64,000 nucleotides of DNA, from NCBI GenBank assembly GCA_038025085.1, contig CM076148.1:374501-438500 (forward strand), in the 5' to 3' direction. Below the pieces are notes generated by a model that worked only from the letters and a program-made list of their open reading frames with translations, did not search any database and was not told the DNA's origin. Below are positions 44,939 through 55,722 of the stretch, piece after piece; position 1 is the first letter of the stretch, and each line of letters starts with the position of its first letter. This stretch comes from Tetragonia tetragonoides. Lineage: Eukaryota > Streptophyta > Magnoliopsida > Caryophyllales > Aizoaceae. Both the position numbers and the translations under genes were made by a program.

Positions 44939-47324
44939 TAAAATAATGAATCGGCGCCTATTATTTTGTATTTAAATAGACAATTATTTTCTTTCTTTTT
45001 TCTTTTTGGTTTAAAATAGACATTTATTATCTTTCATTAATAGAGTATAGGTGAGTGCATGAACTTTGATGTAATTTGGGTGTTTAGTTAAGTATGGAGA
45101 ACATCAGAACATGTATCTTGTTGCTTGGGCATCAAAACGTGGATTTTCCTTTTTTACTTTATGTAATTTAAGTGCCTTTTCATCTTAACTGATGCCTTTA
45201 CACGGTTTCTTTAGAATGGATTGGTAGACACCAAGAAAGCTTTACGCGTATGTGTGTTTCTTTTGTGATGCCTAGTTGTGGTAATTAAGGATAGTTTTTA
45301 ATTAGAGCTGATAAGGTGAATGTATATCTTAGGAATTTTGGTATATTAGGTATACCAAAAAAAAAAGAGAGAGAGAGAAAACAAGATGGTGTTCTATGTG
45401 ATAAATTTACCATAGGAGTGTGGTTTCTGGATTCTGGTGCCTACAAGCAGATCAATGCTTAGTGTAGTGATGCATTGAAGAGTCAAGTGAGTAGGAGAGA
45501 GAATACTTACTCCATACAACACCTGGCTTCACAGATTGCTATGGTAAGTGGTAGCTTTTATTATAATTTAGGCATACTGGCACAGAAATATACAAGGTTC
45601 AGAGGGACCCTGGCAGCTATGAAACTATGATATTTGCTTTTGGAAAGGTTGGCTCATGAATTATTGAGAGGTAGTTTTGCATCATTGTTCTTTTGCCTTG
45701 TTTTGGATGTTCTGTTTACTCTGTCTTCCCATGATTTTCTCCTCCTTTTAGAACACAATGTCAATACTTTTACTGCATCTGGTCCTGTATTTACATCAGT
45801 AGCCGCAGTAGGTATAGAGGTATCAGATCAAAGAAATGCTTGTAATCCCTCCTCTGAATGAGTGAATGTGTTGTTCCTCATGCTCTTCCTTCAATTAGTT
45901 CAGTTGTCTGATAGTTTTGGTTTGGACAAGTAGAAATTTGTCTCTCAGATTTCATGCCCTCGATACTAATTTCTTTTTGTGTTATACCTTAGGCTAGCCA
46001 ACTCCGAAATAAATGGAGTGAAACCTTAATAGTTAAGAAGGCATTAGCAAGCAAGGTGTAAATTTTACTAGTTTACAATTCTATGATACTGCAATTTGAT
46101 GAACTTTGGAATTACTTAAAGTCGGCTTCACTGCCGAGAAAAGAGTGAAGAGCATTGATTCAGATGGGAACTATTCCCCTATCATATGCTTTGTGGCTTT
46201 GGCCTATGTCTAGGACTCAAGAGAGCTTGTACTTGTATAGATTGACGATTTATGTGATGTCCGGAGTGTTAGATGATACTCTTGGTTGTCATATGAAAGT
46301 GTTTGCCTAAGTCACATCTACAGCAATTTTGGCAGTCTAGTGTGAACACAAGGTGGATTTATGCAAACTGCTCAGTCGAGTATCATGCTATCATCTCGTC
46401 TGTGCCTTGGGAAAGCATCAGCGCATAAATTTTTTGTCCCTGGGGGCTGCAGTCTTTTAAAGGTCTTATCACATTGAAAAGTGGGAAATTAGTGTGAATT
46501 AGTGTCATATTTAGGTGTGAAACTTTATCAGAAACTATGAGATGTCCTTATCAGAAACTTTAATTTGTAGATCTTTCTTTACCTTTCTTCTTTGCTCTTC
46601 AGATTGAGACTCAAGACCTTTTACCCTCACTGTAGATTTTATGGCTGCTGTCCAATTAAGGAGTGCCGTATCACTATTAGATTTGTTTCATTTTGTCATG
46701 TATTGTTTACTCTGGTCTCTCAGAAAAAGAGCCGTCACTGCCACAAGGTTATCCCTTTTGGCTTGCTGTAGCACCTGAATGCTGTGAGTTTGAGGAAAGT
46801 TAGTTTTATTGGGTGTGGTTTATGAGCTTGCTTAATTTGCAACCAGAGCTCTGGTGGTATGCATCTATCATGAATCTTTATTCCTTTGTATCTGCTTAGC
46901 CGCTTGATCTTAGTGACAGGAAAATATTACATCGTTGTTTGCTCAATCTTTCTTATACTTCCCCCGCCAGACACGACATGTTACATGACACATGAACATT
47001 GAATGCCACAATATACCTTTTGATATTCCACTTCCAGTCATTCATTCTTGTGTTTTGTGCATTTTGCTTATCATTAAAGGTTTTTTTATGAACATTTTAT
47101 GTCTAGTGTCTTATCGATCTGTCTAATTATTTTATTTTGCAAGTGTCTGCTTAAACTTTTTATCAGCTATGTCAAAGTTATCAGTCTGCTGCCCGCTTGA
47201 ACTTTTAAGATATATATAAGTTAATGTGATGTGCTATGAAACGGCTTCACGAGTGCTATTTTGGGTATCATTAGAAAGATTGTGAACTGTAAATTTTAAC
47301 AGTTAGTATGAATTTTTGCTGCAG
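44399..47324 (+). other. 5' UTR intron of the GRAS gene
   Basis: Donor atagaaag|gtatga at 44399 and acceptor tttgctgcag|TTACAG at 47324, about 2.9 kb. A large leader intron is common in PAT1-branch GRAS genes. It holds a 40-base T run (44898-44937) and no recognisable gene; the 75-residue frame at 45634 looks like chance. Confidence 0.65.
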
Positions 47325-47431
47325 TTACAGGGCTAGCCATTGAGGTACTGCCTGATTCAGTTGGACCAGCAGAAAACTCTCTTTACTTGTTTTCTGAATT
47401 GCTTGGATAAATCAGATAGTGTGTATATCGG

Positions 47432-49066
47432 ATGCGAACATCGCAGGATCACCACAGTGCAGGTGGAGTGCACAGATTCTATCACCAGCATGCATCAGAG
47501 ATGACACCTCATTTCTCGTCTCAAGTCTCGGATAAAAATATGTACCCCAATAATGCTATTGAAGGAAAGCAGATGTCTTTCCAGGCATATGATGATGGAT
47601 ACTTTACCTTGGACTCGTCCCCAGCAGCTGGGATCTGTAATGTCTATGACTCTCCATCTGGTGTCAGCACTTCATCAAACAAAAGTCAGTTTTCTCCTCA
47701 AGGTTCTCAGTCATACATTTCAGATCCTCATCAATCTTCTGATAACAATTATGGATCCCCAGTGAGTGGCTCTTCTGTAGTTGACGATAACAGTGAACTA
47801 AGGAACCAACTCAGAGAGCTGGAGCGCTCTTTGCTGGGGGATTCATGTATGTCAGAACAGCAATATTGCTCGTTAAACCACAGAGGAGGTCATGAAGCCT
47901 CATCTGCTTCAAGGTCAAACCAACTTATGCAAATGGTCCCCAGGATGGACTTGAAACAGGTTCTCTATCTATGCGCACAAGCAATCTATGAGAATGATAT
48001 GTCAATTTCAGAAAGCTTAATGGATGCATTGGGGAAGATGGTGTCTGTGTCCGGGACACCTATCCAACGTTTGGCTGCATACATGCTGGAAGGGCTCAGA
48101 GCAAGGCTGGAGTTCTCCGGCTTTACTATATATAAGAAGCTGAGGTGTGAGCAACCAACGAGTTCAGAGCTCCTCTCCTACATGCATATCCTGTATCAGG
48201 TTTGCCCGTATTACAGATTCGCATACATGTCCGCAAATGTCGCTATTCAAGAAGTAATGGAGAATGAGCGCATCATTCATATCATTGACTTCCAAATCGC
48301 GATGGGAACTCAGTGGATGTTGTTGATCCAGTCTCTTGCGCATCGGCCTGGTGGCCCCCCACTTCTTCGTATCACTGGTGTCGATGATTCAAATTCTGCC
48401 TATGCTCGGGGTGGAGGGCTTGAGGTTGTAGGACAGAGGCTGTCACAGGTTGCTGAATCCAGTGGCGTCCCATTTGAATTCCATGCTGCAGCCATGTCAG
48501 GATGTAAAGTGCAACGTGAAAATCTCAATGTGCAGCCTGGGGAAGCCCTGGCTGTAAATTTCCCCTACATGTTGCACCACATGCCCGATGAGAGTGTGAG
48601 TACGACAAATCATCGGGATAGACTGTTGAGACTAGTGAAGAGCTTGTCACCGAGGGTTGTCACTGTAGTCGAGCAGGAATCAAATACAAACACTCCTCCT
48701 TTCCTTCAACGGTTCCTTGAAACCCTGGATTATTACACTGCAATGTTTGAATCCATTGATGTGGCTCTCGATAGACATGACAAGAAGAGGATAAATGCGG
48801 AGCAACATTGTCTTGCACGTGACATCGTTAACATGGTAGCATGTGAGAATGCTGAGAGGGTAGAAAGGCATGAACCTTTTGGCAAATGGAGGGCAAGGTT
48901 TACCATGGCTGGTTTTACTCAATTGCCTTTGAGTTCCTCTGTAAGTAATGCGATCAGGGGTTTGATGACAGAATACCATGAGAACTATAAGCTGCACGAG
49001 TGGCAGGGAATGCTGTATCTGGGCTGGAAGAACCGTCTTTTGGCAACCTCCTCTTTTTGGAGGTGA
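47432..49066 (+). CDS. GRAS-family transcriptional regulator, PAT1/SCL13 branch
   Basis: A single coding exon, 544 residues. The N-terminus (MRTSQDHHSAGGVHRFYHQ) matches the PAT1/SCL13/SCL21 type, followed by a Ser- and Gln-rich variable region and ELRNQLRELERSLLGD. The GRAS domain starts near residue 173 (DLKQVLYLCAQAI). The first Leu-rich region contains YYRFAYMSANVAI. The VHIID motif is IIHIIDFQIAMGTQW near 281; LDYYTAMFESID stands in the PFYRE region; the SAW motif is LHEWQGMLYLGWKNR with a terminal SSFWR. The family acts in the nucleus and cytosol; PAT1 relatives work in phytochrome and stress signalling. Oddity: the VHIID core has Met where relatives usually have Gln (QIAQG). The long leader intron suggests control at transcript level. 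Confidence 0.93.
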   Translation: MRTSQDHHSAGGVHRFYHQHASEMTPHFSSQVSDKNMYPNNAIEGKQMSFQAYDDGYFTLDSSPAAGICNVYDSPSGVSTSSNKSQFSPQGSQSYISDPHQSSDNNYGSPVSGSSVVDDNSELRNQLRELERSLLGDSCMSEQQYCSLNHRGGHEASSASRSNQLMQMVPRMDLKQVLYLCAQAIYENDMSISESLMDALGKMVSVSGTPIQRLAAYMLEGLRARLEFSGFTIYKKLRCEQPTSSELLSYMHILYQVCPYYRFAYMSANVAIQEVMENERIIHIIDFQIAMGTQWMLLIQSLAHRPGGPPLLRITGVDDSNSAYARGGGLEVVGQRLSQVAESSGVPFEFHAAAMSGCKVQRENLNVQPGEALAVNFPYMLHHMPDESVSTTNHRDRLLRLVKSLSPRVVTVVEQESNTNTPPFLQRFLETLDYYTAMFESIDVALDRHDKKRINAEQHCLARDIVNMVACENAERVERHEPFGKWRARFTMAGFTQLPLSSSVSNAIRGLMTEYHENYKLHEWQGMLYLGWKNRLLATSSFWR

Positions 49067-50110
49067 GGACAAACTGACAAAGAGTAAGAGTCTTGTAAAT
49101 TTTTCTCATCTTCTCCTGACCGGTTCATGTTTTGCTCTCCCATCATCCCCTCAGCATGTTCTTATGATATGACCGTCCTTTGAAGTCTACGTTCCAAATC
49201 AGGATAAGAGCTTAGGTGCTTGTTCAGTTAGGTGCTTGTTCAGTTAGTTGTTTCTTGAGTTGAACGAATCGCAGTTGGTTTTTTCAGTGGGAATCACAAT
49301 AGGAGCTTTGATGTCTGTTCAGTTTATCTACAATTCAGTTTTGTTTGTATAACAGTATGTCTTCCTTAACAAAAACATGGTTAGTTGACAAACACTTGGC
49401 TTGAGCCATATTTTCTCTTGCATCATAGTAGAGTTGAGGTTCAGAGACTGCTATAAGTTGTAAAATGTTTGGCAAATGAAAACTTTCTTGTTATTGGGGT
49501 GCATGTTAAATCTTGAGCAGGAGCTAAGGGAAACAAGTAACACATTGCTTTGAACTTTTCAGAATATTGATAGCCAATTAGCCATGTTACTGATTCTTTT
49601 CCAGGGTTTGCTGGAGCTGATGCTCAAAGGACATCATATACTGATAATACATACATTGTTGAAAGTTATGTAGCCCCTCCTCTTATTGAAGGGGTTAGCA
49701 GACCCTAACTTCACTAAAAATTAGGGGGTTATCACAACTTGATGTATTTGACACATTCCATCAATCTTCATAATCAGTTTACTAATTCTCCTAAATGATG
49801 TGATCAATGAACTTATAAGCAGTTAACTATAATAATAATTTGTTTGTTTGTTTGTTTGTACCTACTTGATGAGTAGCTAAATCCAGCGAGGTAATTTCTC
49901 GGTTTTCGGGATGGTGGTGGGTCGGATCCAATCTGAATCTTTTTTTCTGGGTCCAAATAGAAATCCAGCCCAAAATAAGCGTAGATCCAGATGGAATTAA
50001 TGGGCTAATGGGTCCAATCTGGATTCGATACACTTAGCATAATATGAGTAGATAGGTTACAAGAATGTGGGAGGAATTAGGACCCAAGAAAACATGACAC
50101 ACTAATGTAA
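49067..50110. other. 3' UTR of the GRAS gene and intergenic
   Basis: The first 300-400 bp are probably 3' UTR. It contains a 16-bp tandem duplication, ggtgcttgttcagtta, at about 49215-49246. A TTTG tetramer repeat lies near 49842-49858. No other gene recognised. Confidence 0.4.
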
Positions 50111-50112
50111 TA

Positions 50113-50369
50113 CTTCCCCCGTCTTAGAAAAATCCGAACCTTTGTTTTTTCACGGTCAACAAGACACCACTTTGACCGTAAATAACCACAATTATATGAA
50201 TATAAAAATTATAACAATACAATTTTTTGAAAGTACTTTTAAAAATGAATTTAACAAAAGTATTTTCATAATGTGAATCTTTATATATTTTCATAAATTA
50301 ATTGTCAAAATTTGTTAAGTTTGACCTTCAAAAAGCAAAGGTTTGGTTTTTTTTTTGAGACGGATGGAG
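50113..50369 (+). mobile_element. Stowaway-type MITE
   Basis: About 257 bp with ends cttcccccgtcttag and, at the right, ttgagacggatggag, matching the Stowaway CTCCCTCCGTC consensus. It is flanked by TA on both sides (50111-50112, 50370-50371). Noncoding and AT-rich inside. Confidence 0.75.
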
Positions 50370-50649
50370 TACTTGCTATGGGTTGCATAAGCCAAGATTT
50401 GCCCTTTTTATTTTCCGTGTGACATTTTTGTTCGGATCACAATCACAATGGTGGCTTAAGAAACATGCATGATGCAGTGGCTAAAACCAAAGCACCATCA
50501 CATTCATTTTCATATTCATTTCACCACCACCATTTTTGTTCTTGTTTTTCTTTTTCTTATTAATTTTCATTGTGCCCCTCCAAAAACGCACATTCAATCT
50601 CAAAAGCTACGAAATTGGGATTTCCAACCAAGTCTCTCCATAACCCCAG

Positions 50650-51476
50650 GTAAATTTGTGTCTAAACGAATTTCTCAGAATCGATTTTTCTTTCTCTTTT
50701 ATGTGAATACATTTTCCATTTCCCAGTACGTGTGATTCTGTTTCTTCAAATCTCATCTCTTCTTAACTTTTCTAAAAAATAATTTCTTTGCTAATTTTGA
50801 TTAATTAGAGAGTGTACGCTCCCATCAATCATCAAATTCACATCTTTTATCTCTGTTTAGCCATTTAGGATTGATCACAAGCACATTCTGTTTGTATTAA
50901 CCACTGTTTTAATACATCATCTTAACCAAATATTGTCATATGTGATTACCCTACATCAGATTAAGGCCGAAATCATACCGCAAGAAGTAGGTCATTCATT
51001 TAGTTCTCATTGTAATTGTATGCTCCTCACATTGATCACTGAGATACAAAAAATGGTGTAGTGTAACATGATTTGTTTAATTCATGGGTCATGGAAAATG
51101 CGTTAGTTTGGACAACTCTTTAAACGCTTATTATCACACTTATCCTTAGCATTTCTAGGGATTTCATGGCATTCATAGATGGGGCATTCACACTATTCTT
51201 GACGTTTGGCTATTGTACATATACACTAATGTAGGAAGTTTAAGAATGTAATAGTATTTTGTATTGTTAGACAGAGAATTATGTAATGGATTGCCTCCTA
51301 ATCGTTCCGATTGCGTACACTTGCCAGTTAAAGGGCTGGTGTGTGACAGTATCTTTGTAGGATCATTCTTCCACACATTCTCTCTTTGGTTGAGGTTTTA
51401 CAATGATGAAAATATGGTAGCAAAGCTTAAACAGCAATGTTGTTTTGATTTTCTGTGGTGTTAACATTAATCATAG
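50650..51476 (+). other. Probable 5' UTR intron of the Arg-rich gene
   Basis: Donor accccag|gtaaat (50650) and acceptor ttaatcatag|GTAG (51476), the latter four bases before the ATG at 51481. The preceding 50469-50649 stretch has an open frame with His-rich and hydrophobic segments, which I read as leader rather than coding. Confidence 0.5.
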
Positions 51477-51480
51477 GTAG

Positions 51481-52265
51481 ATGACTTCCAAGCATGAGGC
51501 AGAAAAATCAGAAGTTCGTGCGATGCAGAGGGAGAAAGAAAGAGAACGTCGTCGCCTTAGAGACAGGCAAAGAAGGCAGAACATGAGTCAGGAGCAAAGG
51601 GAGAGACATCTTGCTAGACGTCGCAGAAATTATCAGCTCAGGAGAATGAGAGCCAGGAATGCCAAATTGCTCAGTTCTCAGCAGCAAGCCCACATTGGGG
51701 ATACAGGAACTGAACACAAAGGGACTAAGCCTCACTCTCCTTGTATTCCTCAGCTTGAAGTCCCTACTGGCTCAAGAACACAAGGTTAGCATCCCAAGCA
51801 TCATGAATCATGATCATATATATAAAAAATAACTATTACCATTAGCTATTTTCATCTCTTTAACTTAAAAGCAATGTAAATATTTGTATGTTGAAATTCC
51901 AATGATTATACTCTTTTCTAATCAGATTTAGGAGGAGGTGCGCAAAAATTGCAAAATTTCCCAAGAAGGTTACGCTTAATTGATATAAGGCATTTAGCTA
52001 GAAGAATACATAGGGATGATGGCGATGACCACCACCAAAGTGGGGGAGATGTGATAGCTAAGGATCATACTTCTGTAAGCTGTAAGTTAATTAGACTTAT
52101 GTGGTGAAATATCAGGTCCTGTAAACTTTGCATAAGACATCTAATAAATCTAAACTTTGCAATGGTAATGTTGTTTCAGGTGTATCCACAAAGAGGTTGA
52201 GTTTAATTCTTGTAAAACGTCTGGCACGCTCACTAAAGGTTAAAGACGTGGACGAAGCTGGATAA
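51481..52265 (+). CDS. Arg-rich small protein, function unknown
   Basis: Three exons, 51481-51784, 51926-52081 and 52180-52265; the 546 nt give 181 residues and phases agree with AG|GT-type sites. Residues 14-60 form a very basic helix: MQREKERERRRLRDRQRRQN, then MSQEQRERHLARRRRNYQLR. Two more basic segments follow, FPRRLRLIDIRHLARRIHRD in exon 2 and TKRLSLILVKRLARSLKVKD in exon 3. The middle is polar and probably disordered. The protein looks like a nuclear, nucleic-acid-associated factor; the R-rich start superficially resembles a bZIP basic region, but no leucine zipper follows. I do not recognise a named family. Intron placement and the regular coding pattern argue that it is real. Confidence 0.72.
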
Positions 52266-53279
52266 GTGATTGCTTATGCTGATTGATTGAGGTTATTAGG
52301 AGCTGCAGGGCAGTAATGCATTATGATGCCTAAGCTCCGGTGAAGTTTTGTCAATTTCCAAAAATTTACAAGTTTTGTCACCGAGTGTTGTACTAATGGA
52401 CTAAAAAGCTCAGATGCGACTATTTAATACAGAGCCTTTGAAGAAATTTAGGAAGAAAATGTGGAGCCTGCTTGTGCTTGTAGAGGAATGGCTCCTGGCA
52501 AATGATCTCTTATGTACTAGGAACTTACACATAGCTGAAATATTGAGAAAGTAGATGCCATTGACGTGAAACAGAATCAATTCTCCAAGCTATATGAGTT
52601 CTGACTTCTGTGTACAGCTGCTTGTTAGCGACAATTTTTTGTAGGGGAGTCTTTACATAAAGGCTAGCATGTGTCAACTGATTCACAGGGGATGACAATA
52701 CTTGATTTGAAACGTTGGTATCTGAACAATGAACATAGTAGCCTCCATATCCTCAAAACTTTAAGCAAATACCACTTCTGCCAAGTGCCATGTAAGTTTG
52801 CTCATATGTATGTTGGCTTGCCTAGTGTATGTTGCTTGCAGGCTATCTATTGCATATACTCGGGTTTACCACGTGCAGTTAGTTTGCCTATGTGAAGCAA
52901 TAATCCATCTTTAAAACCTCTAAGGTTTGCAATCTCCTTATGTATTGGTCTTCAGATGATCGAAGGAGCAGTATTACAGAGGAATATCTCTTCCCCAGAG
53001 TCTTCTTGAAGTTGGTGGTTACTAGTCTCTAGTCAATTGTCCCAAAGCCTACTTTGAGGACTTTGCGTAATTAGAAAATGATCAAATTATTTAAAATGAG
53101 ATTAATATTTTTTTTCTTAAATTAGCTAATTTTGTTTAAATTGTGATTGTACTCACTTTACACATAAGGCGACCTCACCATGAGCTAACAAATGTGGCGT
53201 CATACTAATGTCAAACTTAATTATAGAGGCGATCTCATGTTGAGGCAACCTGATTTAAGACCTATTGCTTTAACACATT
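52266..53279. other. 3' flank of the Arg-rich gene and intergenic
   Basis: Likely 3' UTR in the first few hundred bp; one short open frame (52671-52895) shows no recognisable similarity. At 53160-53270 motifs like gaggcgatctcatg resemble those near 29160-29260. Confidence 0.4.
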
Positions 53280-53557
53280 CAGGCTCCGTTTGATTTACCT
53301 GGATAAAACTGATTTGAACTGAACTGAACTTAAGTGATTTTTTGAACTTGATCGTTAACCATTTAAAATCCGTCCAAACATAGTCAATATTAGACTCATT
53401 TGAAAGTATGCTTTGAGATCTTTCCGATGACATAAATTTCATCATGAAATTATTTTGGACTAAAAAGTTATATAAGTAATAAAGTTACATATAAACTGAA
53501 CTGGACTGAACTGAACTGAATTTAAATAAAATTAAGGTGAATCAAACAGAGCCTCAA
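53280..53557 (+). mobile_element. MITE-like element
   Basis: About 277 bp with terminal inverted repeats: AGGCTCCGTTTGATTTACC at the left, and AGGCTCTGTTTGATTCACC as the reverse complement of the right. Inside are tgaactgaactgaac repeats near both ends. No target duplication could be fixed and it has no coding capacity. Confidence 0.7.
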
Positions 53558-53879
53558 TCTGGACATGTGGGGTTGTTCAGTGTTTAGAAACAATCAAGTT
53601 TCTTTGCTTGAGCAATTATGTTTTCATTTTTTTTAATAAATATTTTATGTATGAAATAAAGGAAGAAGAAGGACTTGAGTAGCATAAGGAACCCATGGTC
53701 ATAGAAATTGGTTAAATTATGATCTCAAGAGTTGTAACCTTCCTAGTCTTTTTCTCTTTTTTTTTTTTTCTTTTCTCACTACTCTCTCTCATTTCCCCTC
53801 CGCCAGGCCACTTGCACACTTAATGTCACTCCATGATGAGATTAGGGTCCTTCCTAATCATGAGATTAGGCAAGAATTT

Positions 53880-54075
53880 ATTTTTTTTTGGGGTCTTTGC
53901 CAAGGGTATCCACCGTCGACCACAGTGACTAACCCTCTCGCACCAACTGCCAGCGCACTAAGCGCTAGGGGGCTATCCAAGGGATTTTTTCCATTCGCAA
54001 GAGTTGAGATTCGAACCCCCAACCACTTGTTTAAGGGATAAAGAGATGAACCACTACACCAACCCATCTTGGTTT
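53880..54075 (-). mobile_element. tRNA-derived SINE, copy 3
   Basis: Minus-strand copy of the family at 27613-27819. The B box (reverse complement AGATTCGAACC) is at 54007-54017, and the poly(A) tail appears as the T-run at 53880-53889. It is flanked by a perfect 15-bp target duplication, ATTAGGCAAGAATTT, at 53865-53879 and 54076-54090. The perfect duplication suggests a fairly recent insertion. Confidence 0.9.
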
Positions 54076-54470
54076 ATTAGGCAAGAATTTTGGGGTGCCA
54101 CTTGAAATTAATACTATTATTATTATTATTATTAGGAAAATTTGCTTAGAAACACCTAATAAAATAGTGAGTTTGCGAAGAAACACCTAATAAAACTTGT
54201 TTTGTATAGAAACACCTAATAAAATTTAAATCACTCACTAAAGGCACCTAACATCTTTTTCCAGCCAAATTATATATTTATCTCCCCGTTTTGGCCTTAC
54301 CTAAGTTTGATTCTTCAAAATAAAAATAGTAAAAGCTCTTTTCGATTTATTTATTTTTGTTTTGGGTGTTGACTGAGGGTCCTCAAGAGAGAGAAGCAGA
54401 CCCCTCTAACCCTAAGCTCAACCATACCTCCACACTCCACCAGTAGTAAATTCACCGTGGGAGATAGAGA

Positions 54471-54677
54471 ATGAAGAAGCTAATAGAGTTTGGAACAAAA
54501 GCCATGTTCTACGTTCAAGTACTCTTTGGTTACGAAGAAGGTCGTATTAGATCTTGCAGATTGCAACTTGAGCAACATCTCCATTTGGTAGTTTCATTTT
54601 TTTTTTTTACCCTTTTTATTTTGGTTTCAGATTCACCTTCAATTTTAGTGGTAATTGAATTTTTGATGGGATTTTAG
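54471..54677 (+). pseudogene. Gene-like fragment inside the Mutator-like element
   Basis: A start codon in the context agagaATGAAGAAG, then KLIEFGTKAMFYVQVLFGYE and EGRIRSCRLQLEQHLH, followed by a plausible donor (catttg|gtagtt) and a pyrimidine-rich acceptor (ggtttcag). The residues look like genuine plant coding sequence, and GYEEGRIRSCRLQ feels familiar from a small plant protein family I cannot name. Placement between transposon ends suggests a captured first exon, as in Pack-MULEs. No continuation into further coding exons was found. Confidence 0.4.
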
Positions 54678-55256
54678 CAAATGGCAAAGTAAAAAGATAG
54701 AGATATGCTAATTGAAAATGGTTTCTCTTCAATTGAGCAATTGGTACTCTTCGAAATGAAATTTCTTGCTCATTCATGTATTTATACCGTTTAAGGAATT
54801 GAGGTGATCTAGCCCTTGAAAAAATAATAGACAAACGATTTGTTGAGCACACAACATGAGCTTTGATGGGAGACCTTTTATGTTGAAGAGAGAGAAAGTG
54901 GAAAATGAAATAATAGGGGAGGTGAAATAAAATAAACATTGTAAATGCAAGGTAAAAGGTAAATCAAACTCATGTAAGGGCAAAACGGGAAGATGAACAT
55001 GTAACTTAGCCAGAAAAAAAGGGTGTTACTAAATACCGCCCCCTTTTTACTAGCTACCGCCCCCCCAATTTCCAATTTTACCCTCACCCCTTTTCCTCAC
55101 TCACTCTCACTCACTCTCACTCATCCTCTCTTCCTCACTCACTCTCACTCATCCTCTCTTCCTCACTCACTCTCACTCATCCTCACCACCACACCGGCAA
55201 CCACCACCATTCACGGCACAACCACCACCGGTAAATTTTTTTTTGCGCATTTTTTT

Positions 55257-55406
55257 TGCACAGTCGTCTGAAATTTTCGACTCACCCTTGGGTGAGTCGT
55301 AAATTTCAGACGACTCACCCAAGGGTAGACGACTCACCCAAGGGTGAGTCGCCTCTAGCAGACGACTCACCCAAGGGTGAGTCGAAAATTTCAGACGACT
55401 GTGCAA
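55257..55406. repeat. Hairpin block inside the left arm of foldback copy 1
   Basis: Flanked by gcacagtcgtctgaaatttt and its complement. The inside is built from repeats of cgactcaccc(tt/aa)gggtgagtcg, each almost its own reverse complement. The block is a palindrome within an arm of a larger palindrome. Confidence 0.88.
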
Positions 55407-55430
55407 AAAAAAAATTATTATTATTATTTA

Positions 55431-55471
<41 letters not shown>

Positions 55472-55613
55472 TATTGTTATTATTATTAATATTATTATTA
55501 TTATTATTATTACTGATTATTGTTTAATTAATTAAATGTGAAATGGTAGAGGGGAGGAGCCGGTAAATCGGTGCCGAGCTAGTTCACATTTTTAATTAAT
55601 TAAACAATAATCA

Positions 55614-55646
<33 letters not shown>

Positions 55647-55690
55647 TTAATAATAATAACAATAAATAATAATAAATAATAATAATAATT

Positions 55691-55722
55691 TTTTTTTTGC
55701 ACAGTCGACTGTGCAAAAAAAA
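55691..55722. repeat. Collapsed hairpin remnant in the right arm of copy 1
   Basis: Where the right arm should contain the about 150-bp hairpin block there is only GCACAGTCGACTGTGC, a perfect 16-bp palindrome flanked by T8 and A8. This is exactly what remains if the hairpin is removed at its base. Confidence 0.85.

Noticed and set aside
45634..45861. 75-residue frame in the GRAS leader intron
   Set aside because: Lies inside an intron supported by splice sites, with no similarity recognised; a chance frame.
48680..49072. 130-residue antisense frame in the GRAS gene
   Set aside because: Shadow of the GRAS coding sequence.
50469..50735. His-rich plus hydrophobic frame as a separate secreted protein
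   Set aside because: It ends shortly after a good splice donor at 50650 and is better explained as leader exon of the Arg-rich gene; I could not exclude coding use.
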